64,000 bases of DNA from CAYTSA01 sp964440345 (GTDB lineage Bacteria; Desulfobacterota; Desulfovibrionia; Desulfovibrionales; Desulfovibrionaceae). The stretch spans positions 1 through 64,000 of the forward strand of contig CAYTSA010000006.1 of NCBI GenBank assembly GCA_964440345.1, read 5' to 3'. The position numbers and the translations under genes were made by a program. A model generated the notes under the pieces. It saw only the letters and a program-made list of their open reading frames with translations, did not search any database and was not told the origin of the DNA. Numbering within the stretch: the stretch's first letter is position 1; every line of letters starts with the position of its first letter. Shown here piece by piece: positions 1 to 9,911 of this stretch.

Positions 1-1
1 C

Positions 2-1135
2 ACGGCCGAAACCATTACCCTGATTTCTCCGCACACCGGCATGCGCTTCTGGCCGGACGCGGAGCCGGTATTCTCCCTGCTGCCGCCGCAGGTGACATTT
101 TCCGCTGTGAATATACTGCGCGGGCCCCTGCCTGAAATGGACACGGAGTGGACCGCGGGAACCAAATTCACCATCCCCGAGGGCGAACGCGTCGCCACAT
201 ACACGGACGCAAAGCCCACGCCCTATGCAGACGGCGCGTTCATGCCGTATCCGCTGCTGGAGTTCCCCGGCGCAGGCGCCGCCGTCCAGACCGCGGCGGT
301 CACCCCCATCTCCACGGAAATGGGCTGCCAGCGCTGCCACGGCGGGGACTGGTCCCACGGCCCGGCCGGGGTGAGCCAAGCCACCGCCCGCGACATCCTG
401 AAAGTGCACGACCGCATAGGCAAGACCAACCTGCTGCAGCGCTCGGACAGCGGCGAGATCGTCCGCTGTGTGGAATGCCACGCCGACCCGGCCCAAAACG
501 CCAAGGGCGACGGAGAACGGCTGAACCTGTCCGCGGCGGTGCACGGCTTCCACGCCCTCTACATGGAAGACATGGGTGAACAGGCCTGCCACTCCTGCCA
601 CCCGGCTGACCCCGAAGGCGCCACGCGGTTTTTCCGCGGCTTCCACGCCGACTTCGGCTTTGCCTGCACCAAATGCCACGGGACCATGCAGGACCACGCC
701 ATCTCCCTGCTCAAGGGCGACGCAGACTCGCCGCGCTCAGAAGCGCTGCTCCAACATTTGGAGCCGGTCATGGCCGAATCGGTGGAGGCAATCAACCCGC
801 GCACGCCGTGGCGGAACCTGCCGGACTGCGCCAGCTGTCACGACTTTGTGGAAAAACCGGACTTTGAAGGAACGGCGTTCAACAAGTGGACCAGCGGCGC
901 CGAGGCAGAGCTGTACCATAACCGGCGCGACGACCTGATGGCTGTGCCCTGCATCGCCTGCCACGGCCCGGCCCACGCCCTCTACCCGGCCTGGAACCCC
1001 TACAGCGAAAACCGGGACATCATCCAGCCCATGCAATACACCGGCGACGTGTCGCGCATAGGCTCCGGCAACTGCGCGCCCTGCCACACCTTAGAAGACA
1101 TGGGCTACTTCGTGCACCACTCGCTGCCGGAATAG
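2..1135 (+). CDS. Multihaem cytochrome c, 5' end outside the window
   Basis: The reading frame is open from nucleotide 2, so the N-terminus and any signal peptide lie upstream of the window; the first ATG at 41 is internal. The visible 377 residues hold seven CxxCH haem c motifs (CQRCH near 326, then CVECH, CHSCH, CTKCH, CASCH, CIACH and CAPCH near 1073). That marks a periplasmic or surface electron carrier of the kind abundant in Desulfovibrio. The motifs are spaced irregularly (roughly 25 to 55 residues apart), unlike the compact tetrahaem cytochrome c3 pattern. The stretch before the first haem has no cysteine and may be a separate domain. Partner redox proteins are not in the window. A strong hairpin follows the stop. 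Multihaem identity is certain; the family and electron partner are not. Confidence 0.88.
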   Translation, partial: TAETITLISPHTGMRFWPDAEPVFSLLPPQVTFSAVNILRGPLPEMDTEWTAGTKFTIPEGERVATYTDAKPTPYADGAFMPYPLLEFPGAGAAVQTAAVTPISTEMGCQRCHGGDWSHGPAGVSQATARDILKVHDRIGKTNLLQRSDSGEIVRCVECHADPAQNAKGDGERLNLSAAVHGFHALYMEDMGEQACHSCHPADPEGATRFFRGFHADFGFACTKCHGTMQDHAISLLKGDADSPRSEALLQHLEPVMAESVEAINPRTPWRNLPDCASCHDFVEKPDFEGTAFNKWTSGAEAELYHNRRDDLMAVPCIACHGPAHALYPAWNPYSENRDIIQPMQYTGDVSRIGSGNCAPCHTLEDMGYFVHHSLPE

Positions 1136-1164
1136 TGAGAAGAGAAAAAGGAAGAAAGCTTGTC

Positions 1165-1197
1165 GGGGGAGAAACTTTTTGAAAAAGTTTCTCCCCC
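1165..1197 (+). terminator. Strong hairpin terminator after the cytochrome gene
   Basis: A perfect 16-bp inverted repeat (GGGGGAGAAACTTTTT and its complement) is separated by one base, so the stem ends in an A/T-rich loop. It lies 30 bp after the cytochrome stop. The U-rich stretch is inside the stem, so it could work in both directions. Confidence 0.75.
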
Positions 1198-1199
1198 AT

Positions 1200-1350
1200 A
1201 ATAGTATTACACTCCGCAATGTCATTACACCCCATAAGGTCATTCCCCGCGCAGGCGGGGAATCCAGGCATTGGCGCAGCTTCTGGCCCCCCCGCCTTCG
1301 CGGGGGGTGACAAGAGTGGTGAAGCGGGGGGTGACAAGAGTCAAGCGGAA
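1200..1350. repeat. GC-rich intergenic repeat of the 'GCAGGCGGGGAATCC' type
   Basis: The stretch contains the palindromic CCCGCGCAGGCGGG core and two direct copies of a GCGGGGGGTGACAAGAGT-like block (around 1300 and 1324). Such short palindromic intergenic repeats are common in proteobacteria. When translated they give proline/alanine/glycine-rich false ORFs. No gene is supported here. Confidence 0.55.
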
Positions 1351-1620
1351 GGCCACAGGAGCACCAAGGCGACGGGCCACAGGAGCGGCAAGGCGACGGG
1401 CCACAGGAGCACCAAGGCGACGGGCCACAGGAGCGGCAAAGCGACGGGCCACAGGAGCACCAAGGCGACGGGCCGCAGGAGCGGCAAAGCGACGGGCCAC
1501 AGGAGCACCAAGGCGACGGGCCACAGGAGCGGCAAAGCGATGGGCCACAGGAGCACCAAGGCGACGGGCCACAGGAGCGGCAAAGCGACGGGCCGCAGGA
1601 GCGGCAAAGCGACGGGCGAC
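1351..1620. repeat. 24-nt tandem repeat array, about 11 units
   Basis: About 11.25 head-to-tail units of 24 nt lie between the cytochrome and the LOG gene. Each unit begins GGCCACAGGAGC; the next triplets alternate between ACCAAG and GGCAAA/GGCAAG, giving a 48-nt higher-order period. A few units carry CCGC for CCAC. Because the unit is a multiple of three, several frames stay open; one would encode an 8-residue basic repeat (ATGHRS followed by TK or GK). That frame starts in the palindromic repeat and runs into the opposite-strand LOG gene, so a protein is unlikely. The unit length and lack of spacers exclude a CRISPR. Confidence 0.9.
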
Positions 1621-1661
1621 GTCAACGCCGCCCTGACGCCTCTCCACACACGCACCGCCCC

Positions 1662-2234
1662 CTACGTATTAAACCACTTCCCCACCGCCTTGGGCTCATA
1701 CGCGGCGAGAGCGTCCAGCAGTTCGTCCGGCGTGGACGCCTGCAGCACCATGTTCCGGTGTTCCTGGCGCACGAAGCCCTGGTCGGTCATGGAGTCGAGC
1801 ATGTGCAGCAAACAATCGTAATAGCCCGACACGTTGAGCACCCCGCAGGGATTCGCGTGGTAGCCCAGCTGGGCCCAGGTCAGGGCCTCGAAAAATTCGT
1901 CCATGGTGCCCAGGCCCCCGGGCAGGGCGGCCACGGCGTCGCAGCGTTCGGCCATCACCGCTTTGCGCTGGTGCATGGTGTCCACCACCACCAGCTCGGT
2001 CAGGCCGGTGTGGGCTATTTCCCGCTGGATCATGGTGTGGGGCAACACGCCGATCACTTCGCCGCCGCCGGCCAGCACCTCGTCCGCCAATACGCCCATC
2101 AGGCCCACTGACGAACCGCCGTAAACCAGCCCCAGCCCGCGCCGGGCCAGGGCGCGGCCGAACTCCACGGCCGCCTGTTCATACTCCGGCCGAGCGCCCC
2201 GGTTGGAGCCGAGAAACACGCACACGCGCTGCAT
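1662..2234 (-). CDS. LOG family protein (cytokinin riboside 5'-monophosphate phosphoribohydrolase type)
   Basis: This is a 190-residue cytosolic Rossmann-fold protein. Seen: VYGGSSVGLMG around residues 38-47 and the family signature PGGLGTMDE at 105-113, which binds the nucleotide phosphoribosyl group and carries the catalytic Glu. Known of the family: LOG proteins, often mislabelled lysine decarboxylases, release the base from nucleoside 5'-monophosphates. The start at 2234 is chosen over an upstream ATG because AGGAG lies at the right distance and the family begins directly with the first beta strand (QRVCVFLGS). The gene stands alone, pointing toward the tandem repeat array. The physiological substrate in bacteria of this type is not known. 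Confidence 0.88.
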   Translation of the reverse strand: MQRVCVFLGSNRGARPEYEQAAVEFGRALARRGLGLVYGGSSVGLMGVLADEVLAGGGEVIGVLPHTMIQREIAHTGLTELVVVDTMHQRKAVMAERCDAVAALPGGLGTMDEFFEALTWAQLGYHANPCGVLNVSGYYDCLLHMLDSMTDQGFVRQEHRNMVLQASTPDELLDALAAYEPKAVGKWFNT

Positions 2235-2360
2235 GACACACTCCTTTTTTACCGCAGACGACGCAGACAATGCGCCCGAAATGCAGACAGGACGCAAACG
2301 TATGAATGTCTGCGCCCTGTCTGCGAGCCTTTATCGGCGTTTGTCTACGGTTCAGTGTTT

Positions 2361-2467
2361 CTAGCGCATTTTCGCGTTGAGAAAACGCTTGCTTCTGAAA
2401 CAATTTTCCATTGTTTCAGGAAAATGCATAAGAGCATCTAACCATTTTCAATGGCAAAATGCTCTAG
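2361..2467. mobile_element. MITE-like repeat, family 1 copy A
   Basis: A 107-bp AT-rich element has terminal inverted repeats CTAGCGCATTTT and CTAGAGCATTTT. It has an internal near-palindrome built from TGAAACAA and TTGTTTCA. It encodes nothing. The same sequence recurs at 54547-54683, in shortened form at 25890-25959, and as halves near 16744, 29122 and 32977. The right terminal CTAG supplies the TAG stop codon of the binding-protein gene on the minus strand, so the element abuts that gene exactly. Confidence 0.75.
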
Positions 2468-3600
2468 AACTTCTTGCCCGTTTCCGGGTTGTAGTAAGGC
2501 ACGAACTCATCGCCCTTCGCTTCGTAGATGATGTAGTTGGAGCCGGAGTCGCCGTTTTCCATGAACTTGATGTGCTTGGACGCGCCGGCCATATCCAGGG
2601 CCATCATTTCCTTGCGAATAGCGCCGGGCTCGGTGGAGCCGGCCTTTTTGATGGCGGTCAGAATGGCGTAGGCGGAGTCAAAAGCGTAGGCGGAGTAGGC
2701 GCCGGGCTCGCCGAATTCAGCGTTATACTTGCTGATGAACTTCTTGTAGTTCTCGGTGGTCTTGTCGGTGAAGCCAAAAGTGAAGTACACGCCCTGGGCT
2801 GCATCATAGGCTTCCTTAATGAAGTTGGGGTGGTACACGGCGTCCTGGGAGAGGATGGCGCTCTGAATGCCCAGCTGGCGGACCTGCTTGATCATCCGGA
2901 TGCCGGAGGAGGAGTTCTGCAAACTCATGTAGAAGACGTCCGGCTTGGCGGCCTTGATCTTGGTCAGCACGGCGGAGAAGTCCATGTCGCCTTCGTTCAC
3001 GTGGTCGTGGGCCACCACTTCGATGCCTTCCTTCTCGGCGGCTTCAGCCACGTACTCGGCCAGGTGCTGGGAGTAGGTGGTCTTGTCGTCCAGGATGAAC
3101 ACGGTCTTGGCCTTCAGGACGTTCTTCATGAAATTCACGGCCGCCTTGGACTGATGGGCGTCAATGCCGCACATGCGGTACATGTGCTCCAGACCGCGGG
3201 TGGTCACCTGGGGGTTGGTGGAGGCCGGGGTGATCATGGGGATGGGGCCTTCGTCCAACACTTCTGAAGAGGGAATAGTAGCCGAGGAGCAGTAAGCGCC
3301 GACAACGGCGGCCACTTCCATGGACAGCAGCTTGTTGGCCGCAGCCACAGCCTGGCGCGGGTCGCAGGCGCTGTCTTCGGAAACCACTTTAATATCATCA
3401 TAGCCGGGGATGCCGCCGGCTTCCTTGAACAACATGACCGCGGTCTGGGCGCCGTTGGCGATGTCGTTGCCGTCAGCGGCGTAGGGGCCAGTGATGGGGC
3501 TCAGGGTCCCGATGGTCAGGGTTTTGGCCACAGCCACGGAGCAGCAGAGCAGCAGGGCTGCCAGGCTCAGAGCTAGAATGCGTGCGACAGGTCGTTTCAT
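2464..3600 (-). CDS. livK: Branched-chain amino acid-type ABC transporter periplasmic binding protein (LivK/LivJ-like)
   Basis: A 378-residue type I periplasmic binding protein (Peripla_BP_6/LivK fold). Residues 1-25 form a Sec signal peptide cleaved near AVA|K; no lipobox fits. The mature part opens with LTIGTLSPITGPYA and continues with a typical ANGAQTAV and ACDPRQAVAAANKLL segment, where ligand-contacting residues lie in this family. Its partner ATPase livG lies just upstream, 82 bp away, and is probably co-transcribed. Permeases (livH, livM) and livF are absent on either side, which is unusual for this normally five-gene system. The stop codon coincides with the end of a MITE-like element. 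The ligand is inferred from family only. Confidence 0.85.
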   Translation of the reverse strand: MKRPVARILALSLAALLLCCSVAVAKTLTIGTLSPITGPYAADGNDIANGAQTAVMLFKEAGGIPGYDDIKVVSEDSACDPRQAVAAANKLLSMEVAAVVGAYCSSATIPSSEVLDEGPIPMITPASTNPQVTTRGLEHMYRMCGIDAHQSKAAVNFMKNVLKAKTVFILDDKTTYSQHLAEYVAEAAEKEGIEVVAHDHVNEGDMDFSAVLTKIKAAKPDVFYMSLQNSSSGIRMIKQVRQLGIQSAILSQDAVYHPNFIKEAYDAAQGVYFTFGFTDKTTENYKKFISKYNAEFGEPGAYSAYAFDSAYAILTAIKKAGSTEPGAIRKEMMALDMAGASKHIKFMENGDSGSNYIIYEAKGDEFVPYYNPETGKKF

Positions 3601-3682
3601 GGTGTCCTCCCCATGGGATTAAGGTTGTCAGGCTATAGAACAATCCACGTTAGCTGCGTCAATGAACTTATTCAGCAGTCAG

Positions 3683-4459
3683 TTATGCTTCTACTGCTTG
3701 CCCGAGATAGGCTTCTATGACCTGAGGATTTTTCTGTATGGCTTCGGGCGCGCCTTCGGCTATCTTCACGCCGTGGTCCAGCACCACTATGTGCCGGCAC
3801 ACGCCCATGACTACTTGCATGTCGTGCTCCACCAGCAGCACGCTGACTCCGGTGTCCACTATGCGCCGGATGGTTTCCATAAGCTCACGTGACTCGGCCG
3901 GGTTCAGCCCGGCTGCAGGCTCATCCAGCAACAGCACCTTGGGTTCGCTGGCCAGGGCCCGGGCTATCTCCAGCCGGCGCTGGCGGCCATAGGGCAGGTT
4001 CTTGGACGTGATGTGCGCATAGTCGGCCATGCCCACAAACTCCAGGGCTTGCTGCGAGCGTTCCACCACGTCCTTTTCCTCCCGGCGCTGGCCTGGCGTG
4101 CGCAGCACCGCGCCGAAAATGCCGGCTTTGGTCCGGGCGTGGCGGGCGATCATCACGTTCTCCCGCGCGGTGAGATTGGGAAACAGCCGGATGTTCTGGA
4201 AGGTGCGGGCCACGCCTTTCTCCAGAATGCGGAATGGCCGCAAGCCCACCAGCTCCTCCCCGGCCAGCGTCACCGACCCGGCCGTGCACTTGTACACGCC
4301 GGTTATAACGTTAAAAACAGTGGTCTTGCCAGCGCCATTGGGACCGATGAGGCCGACTATCTCGCTCGGCTGTATGCCGAAACTGACGCCGGAAAGGGCC
4401 TTGACCCCGCCGAAGTTGACGTCCACGTTAGTGAATGCAAGCTGTGTGTCTGTGGTCAT
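3683..4459 (-). CDS. livG: Branched-chain amino acid-type ABC transporter ATPase (LivG)
   Basis: A 258-residue ABC ATPase energising an inner-membrane uptake system. Seen: Walker A GPNGAGKTT at residues 39-47, the LivG-type signature PYGRQRRLEIA, Walker B with LLLDEPAAGLNP, and the H-loop LLVEHDM. The PAAGLNP sequence and the ARTFQNIRLF Q-loop region are typical of LivG rather than LivF. It is followed by livK. Upstream, where livH/livM would be expected, there is only a decarboxylase remnant and a DUF1566 gene. Either the transporter was dismantled by a deletion or the permeases are encoded elsewhere. Confidence 0.9.
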   Translation of the reverse strand: MTTDTQLAFTNVDVNFGGVKALSGVSFGIQPSEIVGLIGPNGAGKTTVFNVITGVYKCTAGSVTLAGEELVGLRPFRILEKGVARTFQNIRLFPNLTARENVMIARHARTKAGIFGAVLRTPGQRREEKDVVERSQQALEFVGMADYAHITSKNLPYGRQRRLEIARALASEPKVLLLDEPAAGLNPAESRELMETIRRIVDTGVSVLLVEHDMQVVMGVCRHIVVLDHGVKIAEGAPEAIQKNPQVIEAYLGQAVEA

Positions 4460-4669
4460 AGGCGTCGCAGAGAATCAGGTTGCAGAGCGAGAAATGGTTT
4501 CGGGCGCCGTTTCTCTCTCAAACTCTCTCAAAAACTATTTTGGTTTACCGCCAATCACTCGCCCCGCGTCATCACAACGTGTTGCGGCGAGCAGGTCAAA
4601 ATAACGCTTTTCCACCATGGAGCCCATTTCTTTACTGACAATTACGTCAAAAAGCAAGAAAAACGAAAA

Positions 4670-4897
4670 GGCCACGGGTCTGCGGCGCTCGTGGAAGGGC
4701 CGGGTTAAAAAGTCGTCCCAGGAACCAAAGCCGTAATAAGGCTTGCCGGGGTCGCAGATGAAATCATCCACAAACGTGGGCATGGCCTTTTGGGCGTCGC
4801 GGCCGAACCAGTCCTTTTCCGGGTCCTCGCTCAGCACGTAGCGCGAATCCGGCGAGCCCAGGAAAACAGCCCACTGCTGCAGAATTTTTTGTTGCCT
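4670..4897 (-). pseudogene. Remnant of a phosphatidylserine decarboxylase-like protein
   Basis: The minus strand translates to an in-frame run including QQWAVFLGSPDSRYVL, then GWF-like DWFGRDA, CDPGKPYYGFGSWDDFL, and TRPFHERRRPV. This resembles the stretch upstream of the catalytic region in phosphatidylserine decarboxylase-related enzymes (YGF-SWDDFF-R-F--G-RPV). An in-frame stop lies just upstream (near 4904). After RRPV the similarity ends, so both the N-terminal part and the whole catalytic LGST-type C-terminal domain are missing. A 100-codon frame from a GTG at 4837 runs on to 4535, but its tail has no recognisable domain. It is best read as a dead fragment left by a rearrangement upstream of livG. 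Confidence 0.6.
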
Positions 4898-4912
4898 CAG
4901 TTATTCCAGTTT

Positions 4913-5947
4913 TTATGGCCCCCCGCGGACGCAACGGACGTAATGTTCCTGCCCCTTGGCGGCGTATCGTAGTTCGCCGTAGACAAAGGGCGACAGCCAG
5001 GCCGTGCCGTACTGCCAGGAGTTGGGCGTGGACGTCCAGTATGCGTCGTCGTGATGGAAGGACAGGGCGGCGTTGGCCGCAGGTTGAGACGCTCCATAGT
5101 CTATGAAAAAAGCCAGCTCGTTCACGTCCGGCAAGCGCCAGTCCGCGTGTCCCGCCAGGGACAGGTTTTCGCAGTAAGCCAGCGCCGCCTCCCAGCCGCG
5201 CACCGTCCCGTCATCCGTGTCCTGCCAGATGAGGCCGGTATTAACTTCTTTAAGTGCGCCGTCGCCTGCGCCTGCAAACTGCAGTTCTGGAGGCTCCTGC
5301 CCGCTTACGCAGCGGACGTAGAATGTAGAGCTTGATTCGTTATACTTCACCACGCTGTTGGAAAAATTGACAGACCAATAGAAAAAGCCGCTTGCGACAT
5401 GAGGCGTTGCCGACCAATAGTTGCTTTCCTGCGCGGAAAACACCGGATCAACAGCCGGGACGCGCCCCTTGTCAGCAAAGGCGAACAACTCTGCCGCGGT
5501 GGGCAGCCGCCATTCGCCGTATTCATTCAGCCGCAGTTGCTCGCAATATGCGCTTGCATCATCCCAGCCGCGGGCAACGCCGTCGTCCGCTTGCATCCAG
5601 AGCAGCCCGGTCACATTGTCTGTGACGGCGTTCTCCAATACGGTGTAGGACCGCTTGCGGGTCTGCCTGTTGTACTGGGCGTCCTGCCCGTAAAACGGCT
5701 CCCCAGGGGACGGGCAATCTATAGGCTCGTCCCGGCTGTAGCAGAGGGAAAGCCCGGTGTCCGGCAGAGGATACGCCACCGGAACGCTTGTCTCGCCGGA
5801 CGCCAACACACCGCCCAAAACAAGAAATATGTCAAACTCATCCTGCTCCGCGGCCTGCGCTGAGCCGGCCAGGCACAGCAGGAAGCCTGCGCCTACACTG
5901 AACGCAAAAAGAGCCATCCGCAATTGAGACGCCGTGCATGTACGCAT
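4913..5947 (-). CDS. Secreted DUF1566 (Lcl C-terminal domain) protein, duplicated
   Basis: This 344-residue exported protein has a signal peptide ending near the AQAAEQ site. Two DUF1566 copies follow. Each has the pattern VTGLLWMQ or NTGLIWQD, then W--A--YCE-L, a WRLPT/WRLPD motif, YWSAT/YWTST, and a final YVRCV. DUF1566 is a secreted domain of unknown function, distantly related to C-type-lectin-like/formylglycine-type folds. The start at 5947 is preferred to the ATG 12 bp upstream because GGGAGGG sits just before it. A longer paralogue lies at 24548-25852. No neighbour suggests a function. Confidence 0.75.
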   Translation of the reverse strand: MRTCTASQLRMALFAFSVGAGFLLCLAGSAQAAEQDEFDIFLVLGGVLASGETSVPVAYPLPDTGLSLCYSRDEPIDCPSPGEPFYGQDAQYNRQTRKRSYTVLENAVTDNVTGLLWMQADDGVARGWDDASAYCEQLRLNEYGEWRLPTAAELFAFADKGRVPAVDPVFSAQESNYWSATPHVASGFFYWSVNFSNSVVKYNESSSTFYVRCVSGQEPPELQFAGAGDGALKEVNTGLIWQDTDDGTVRGWEAALAYCENLSLAGHADWRLPDVNELAFFIDYGASQPAANAALSFHHDDAYWTSTPNSWQYGTAWLSPFVYGELRYAAKGQEHYVRCVRGGP

Positions 5948-6049
5948 ACACCCTCCCATTCTACTGCGTTATCGCGGTTACATTTGGGGACACAGTACTC
6001 TTTTATGTGACAGAAAGCCAGGGTAACCCTGGGACACCGCCTAGAAAGT

Positions 6050-6301
6050 AAAAAATCCACGTTACGTTCGGGAAACCAAACAAATAGAATGCGTTTGCAA
6101 GCACAAATCTGTCACCAAAGAGGCGTCGCCGCCATGCTCAATGGAGCATCAAGGCAGTGCATTAGGCGGGCGGCCGCAAGGGTCGCCCTACGCTATGCCG
6201 TATCGATGCAACGTATCGTAAATGCGCGAACCTGAGGCAACTTCTCCCTGGCCTGTAGCCAGGTTTCCACGCCGGCGCAGCCAGGCGGTGGATTTGGGTC
6301 A
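6050..6301. repeat. Dispersed intergenic repeat, family 2 copy A
   Basis: This about 250-bp non-coding stretch is similar along its length to 16655-16945. Shared landmarks in order: AACCAAACAAATA, ATCA/GTCACCAAA, GAGGCG, CGCCGCCATG, GGGCGGCCGCAAGG, TCGCCC, ATCGATGCAACGTATCG, and a CTGGCCTG-AGCC block. It fills the gap between the DUF1566 gene and lysS. The GGGCGGCCGCAAGG-TCGCCC core is palindromic, so it may form a stem. No ORF is shared by the copies. Confidence 0.7.
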
Positions 6302-6376
6302 ATTCAATTTCTTGACTCTCTTCCCCAATTGGAATAACTGTGGGTGTTTCCGACCGCCACATGGGAGAAGCAAATC

Positions 6377-7969
<1,593 letters not shown>

Positions 7970-7972
7970 CCC

Positions 7973-9196
7973 ATGGCGTTCGAGCTTTTTGTGGCCCTGC
8001 GGTACCTTCTGGCCCGGCGCAAGCAGGCCTTTATTTCTGTCATATCGCTCATTTCCGTGCTCGGCGTTGGACTGGGGGTGGCTTCGCTTATTGTTGTCCT
8101 GGCGGTGATGACTGGCTTTTCCACAGAACTTCGGGACAAAATTCTGGGCGTCAACGCCCATCTTATCGTTATGAGCTACGAAGGCGGAGTGGCGGACTAC
8201 AACAAGCTGACGCAGAAAACAGCGCAGACCCCGGGGGTGGCCGCGGCCACGCCGTTCATCTATTCCGAGGTCATGGTTTCCTCGTCCATGGGCGTGAAGG
8301 GGCTGGTGCTGCGGGGGGTGGATCCTGCTACGGCAGGGCAAGTTCTGGACATAGACGCGAACATGGTCTCCGGCAAGCTGACGGACCTGGACCGCGAGGG
8401 CGCGCCCGGGGTGGTGGTAGGCAAGGAGCTGGCCACGCGCCTGGGACTGGGCGTCGGCAGCCGGGTGAACCTGCTCTCCCCGGCCGGCAAACAGACTGCG
8501 GCCGGCTACGCGCCCAAAGTGGCGCCTTTTAAAGTTGTTGGGGTGTTCGGCACGGGCATGTACGAATACGACTCCTCCCTGGCGTATGTGACCATGGAGG
8601 CCGCGGCGGATTTACTGGGCTACGAAACAGTGCAGGCTACAGGCGTGGAAGCCCGGCTGGAAGACGTCTACGCCGCCCGGAAGGTGGGCCAGGCTCTGGA
8701 AGCAGAACTCGGGCGGCCTTATTATGTCCGCGACTGGATGGAGATGAACGCCAATCTTTTTGCTGCGTTGCAGCTTGAAAAAACAGCCATGTTCGTCATT
8801 CTCACGCTCATCGTGCTGGTCGGGTCTTTTTCCATTGTCACCACCCTGGTCATGCTGGTGATGGAAAAGACCAAGGACATCGCCATTCTCATGTCCATGG
8901 GCGCGCGGCGGGAGCAGATACGGCGCATTTTCATGCTGCAGGGGACGATCATCGGCGCTGTGGGCGCCCTTTTGGGCTACGGGCTTGGCATTCCAGCCTG
9001 TTTGCTTCTGCGAGAATATCAGTTTATCACATTGCCGGAGGATGTGTACTCCATGGACCACTTGCCCGTACGGATGGAAAGTCTGGACATGGCGATAATT
9101 GGCGTTGCGGCCCTGGTGCTTTGTTTTCTGGCCACATTGTACCCCGCCTCCCAGGCGGCCCGGCTAGAACCGGTGGAAGCGTTGCGCTATGAATAG
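7973..9196 (+). CDS. lolC: Lipoprotein-releasing ABC transporter permease (LolC/LolE family)
   Basis: A 407-residue inner-membrane permease that, with LolD, extracts lipoproteins for transfer to the periplasmic chaperone. Seen: one N-terminal membrane helix (about 20-48), a large periplasmic domain (about 50-260), then three C-terminal helices (about 267-292, 320-345, 368-390). This is the MacB/FtsX-like layout. The N-terminal FELFVALRYLLARRKQAF sequence is characteristic. Only one permease gene precedes lolD, so the complex is probably a homodimer (LolF type) rather than LolC plus LolE. The stop overlaps the lolD start by 8 bp, indicating translational coupling. Confidence 0.92.
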   Translation: MAFELFVALRYLLARRKQAFISVISLISVLGVGLGVASLIVVLAVMTGFSTELRDKILGVNAHLIVMSYEGGVADYNKLTQKTAQTPGVAAATPFIYSEVMVSSSMGVKGLVLRGVDPATAGQVLDIDANMVSGKLTDLDREGAPGVVVGKELATRLGLGVGSRVNLLSPAGKQTAAGYAPKVAPFKVVGVFGTGMYEYDSSLAYVTMEAAADLLGYETVQATGVEARLEDVYAARKVGQALEAELGRPYYVRDWMEMNANLFAALQLEKTAMFVILTLIVLVGSFSIVTTLVMLVMEKTKDIAILMSMGARREQIRRIFMLQGTIIGAVGALLGYGLGIPACLLLREYQFITLPEDVYSMDHLPVRMESLDMAIIGVAALVLCFLATLYPASQAARLEPVEALRYE

Positions 9197-9911
9197 CACG
9201 CCGGCGGCCACAGCAGAAAATCAGGCCGGAGAGTTGTTGTACGAATTGAAAGGGGTTGGTAAAGAGTATGCCGGCCCTGGCGAAAAACTGGAAATATTGC
9301 GCAACGTGGATTTGGATCTGCCTGCAGGGGAAAGCGTAGCCGTATTGGGCGCTTCTGGTTCAGGAAAGACCACGCTGCTGCATCTGATGGGCGGGCTGGA
9401 CAAGCCGACCACAGGCACGGTGCTGATGCACGGCAAAGACCTGGCCGCCATGGGCGAGGACGAGCTGGCCGGCCTGCGCAACAGGGACATTGGCTTTGTA
9501 TTCCAGTTCCACCATCTGCTGCCAGAATTCAGCACAGTGGAAAACGTGGCCATGCAGGCTCTGGTGGGCGGCGAAGACAAGTCCAAAGCCCTGGATATGG
9601 CTCGTGAAGCCCTTCGCTGGGTGGACATGGACCGCCGGGCCGAGCACAAAGTGACGCAACTTTCCGGAGGGGAACGGCAGCGCGCCGCCATAGCCCGGGC
9701 CATTCTCATGAGCCCCAAGGCGCTGCTGGCCGACGAACCCACGGGGAACCTTGACGCCGCCACAGGGCAACTATGCGGCGAATTGCTCGTCCGTTTGAAC
9801 TGCGAGCTCGGCATGACGCTCGTGGTGGTAACGCATAATCAGGAGCTGGCCAGAATGATGAACAAAAGACTCGAACTGCGATCAGGAGACCTTTATGCGC
9901 ATCCATACTAA
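9189..9911 (+). CDS. lolD: Lipoprotein-releasing ABC transporter ATPase LolD
   Basis: A 240-residue cytosolic ATPase driving lipoprotein release from the inner membrane. Seen: Walker A GASGSGKTT (54-62), the LolD-type FQFHHLLPEF Q-loop region, signature LSGGERQR, Walker B LLADEPTGNLD and the switch histidine in VVTHNQE. The FQ-HHLLPEF sequence separates LolD from FtsE/MacB relatives. The gene overlaps lolC at its start and bamA by 17 bp at its end, so the three are tightly coupled. Confidence 0.95.
   Translation: MNSTPAATAENQAGELLYELKGVGKEYAGPGEKLEILRNVDLDLPAGESVAVLGASGSGKTTLLHLMGGLDKPTTGTVLMHGKDLAAMGEDELAGLRNRDIGFVFQFHHLLPEFSTVENVAMQALVGGEDKSKALDMAREALRWVDMDRRAEHKVTQLSGGERQRAAIARAILMSPKALLADEPTGNLDAATGQLCGELLVRLNCELGMTLVVVTHNQELARMMNKRLELRSGDLYAHPY

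Noticed and set aside
1351..1620. CRISPR array
   Set aside because: Units are head to tail without spacers and no cas gene is near.
1219..1821. 200-codon frame across the tandem repeat array
   Set aside because: It begins in a palindromic intergenic repeat, stays open because the unit is 24 nt, and runs into the opposite-strand LOG gene. No ribosome site.
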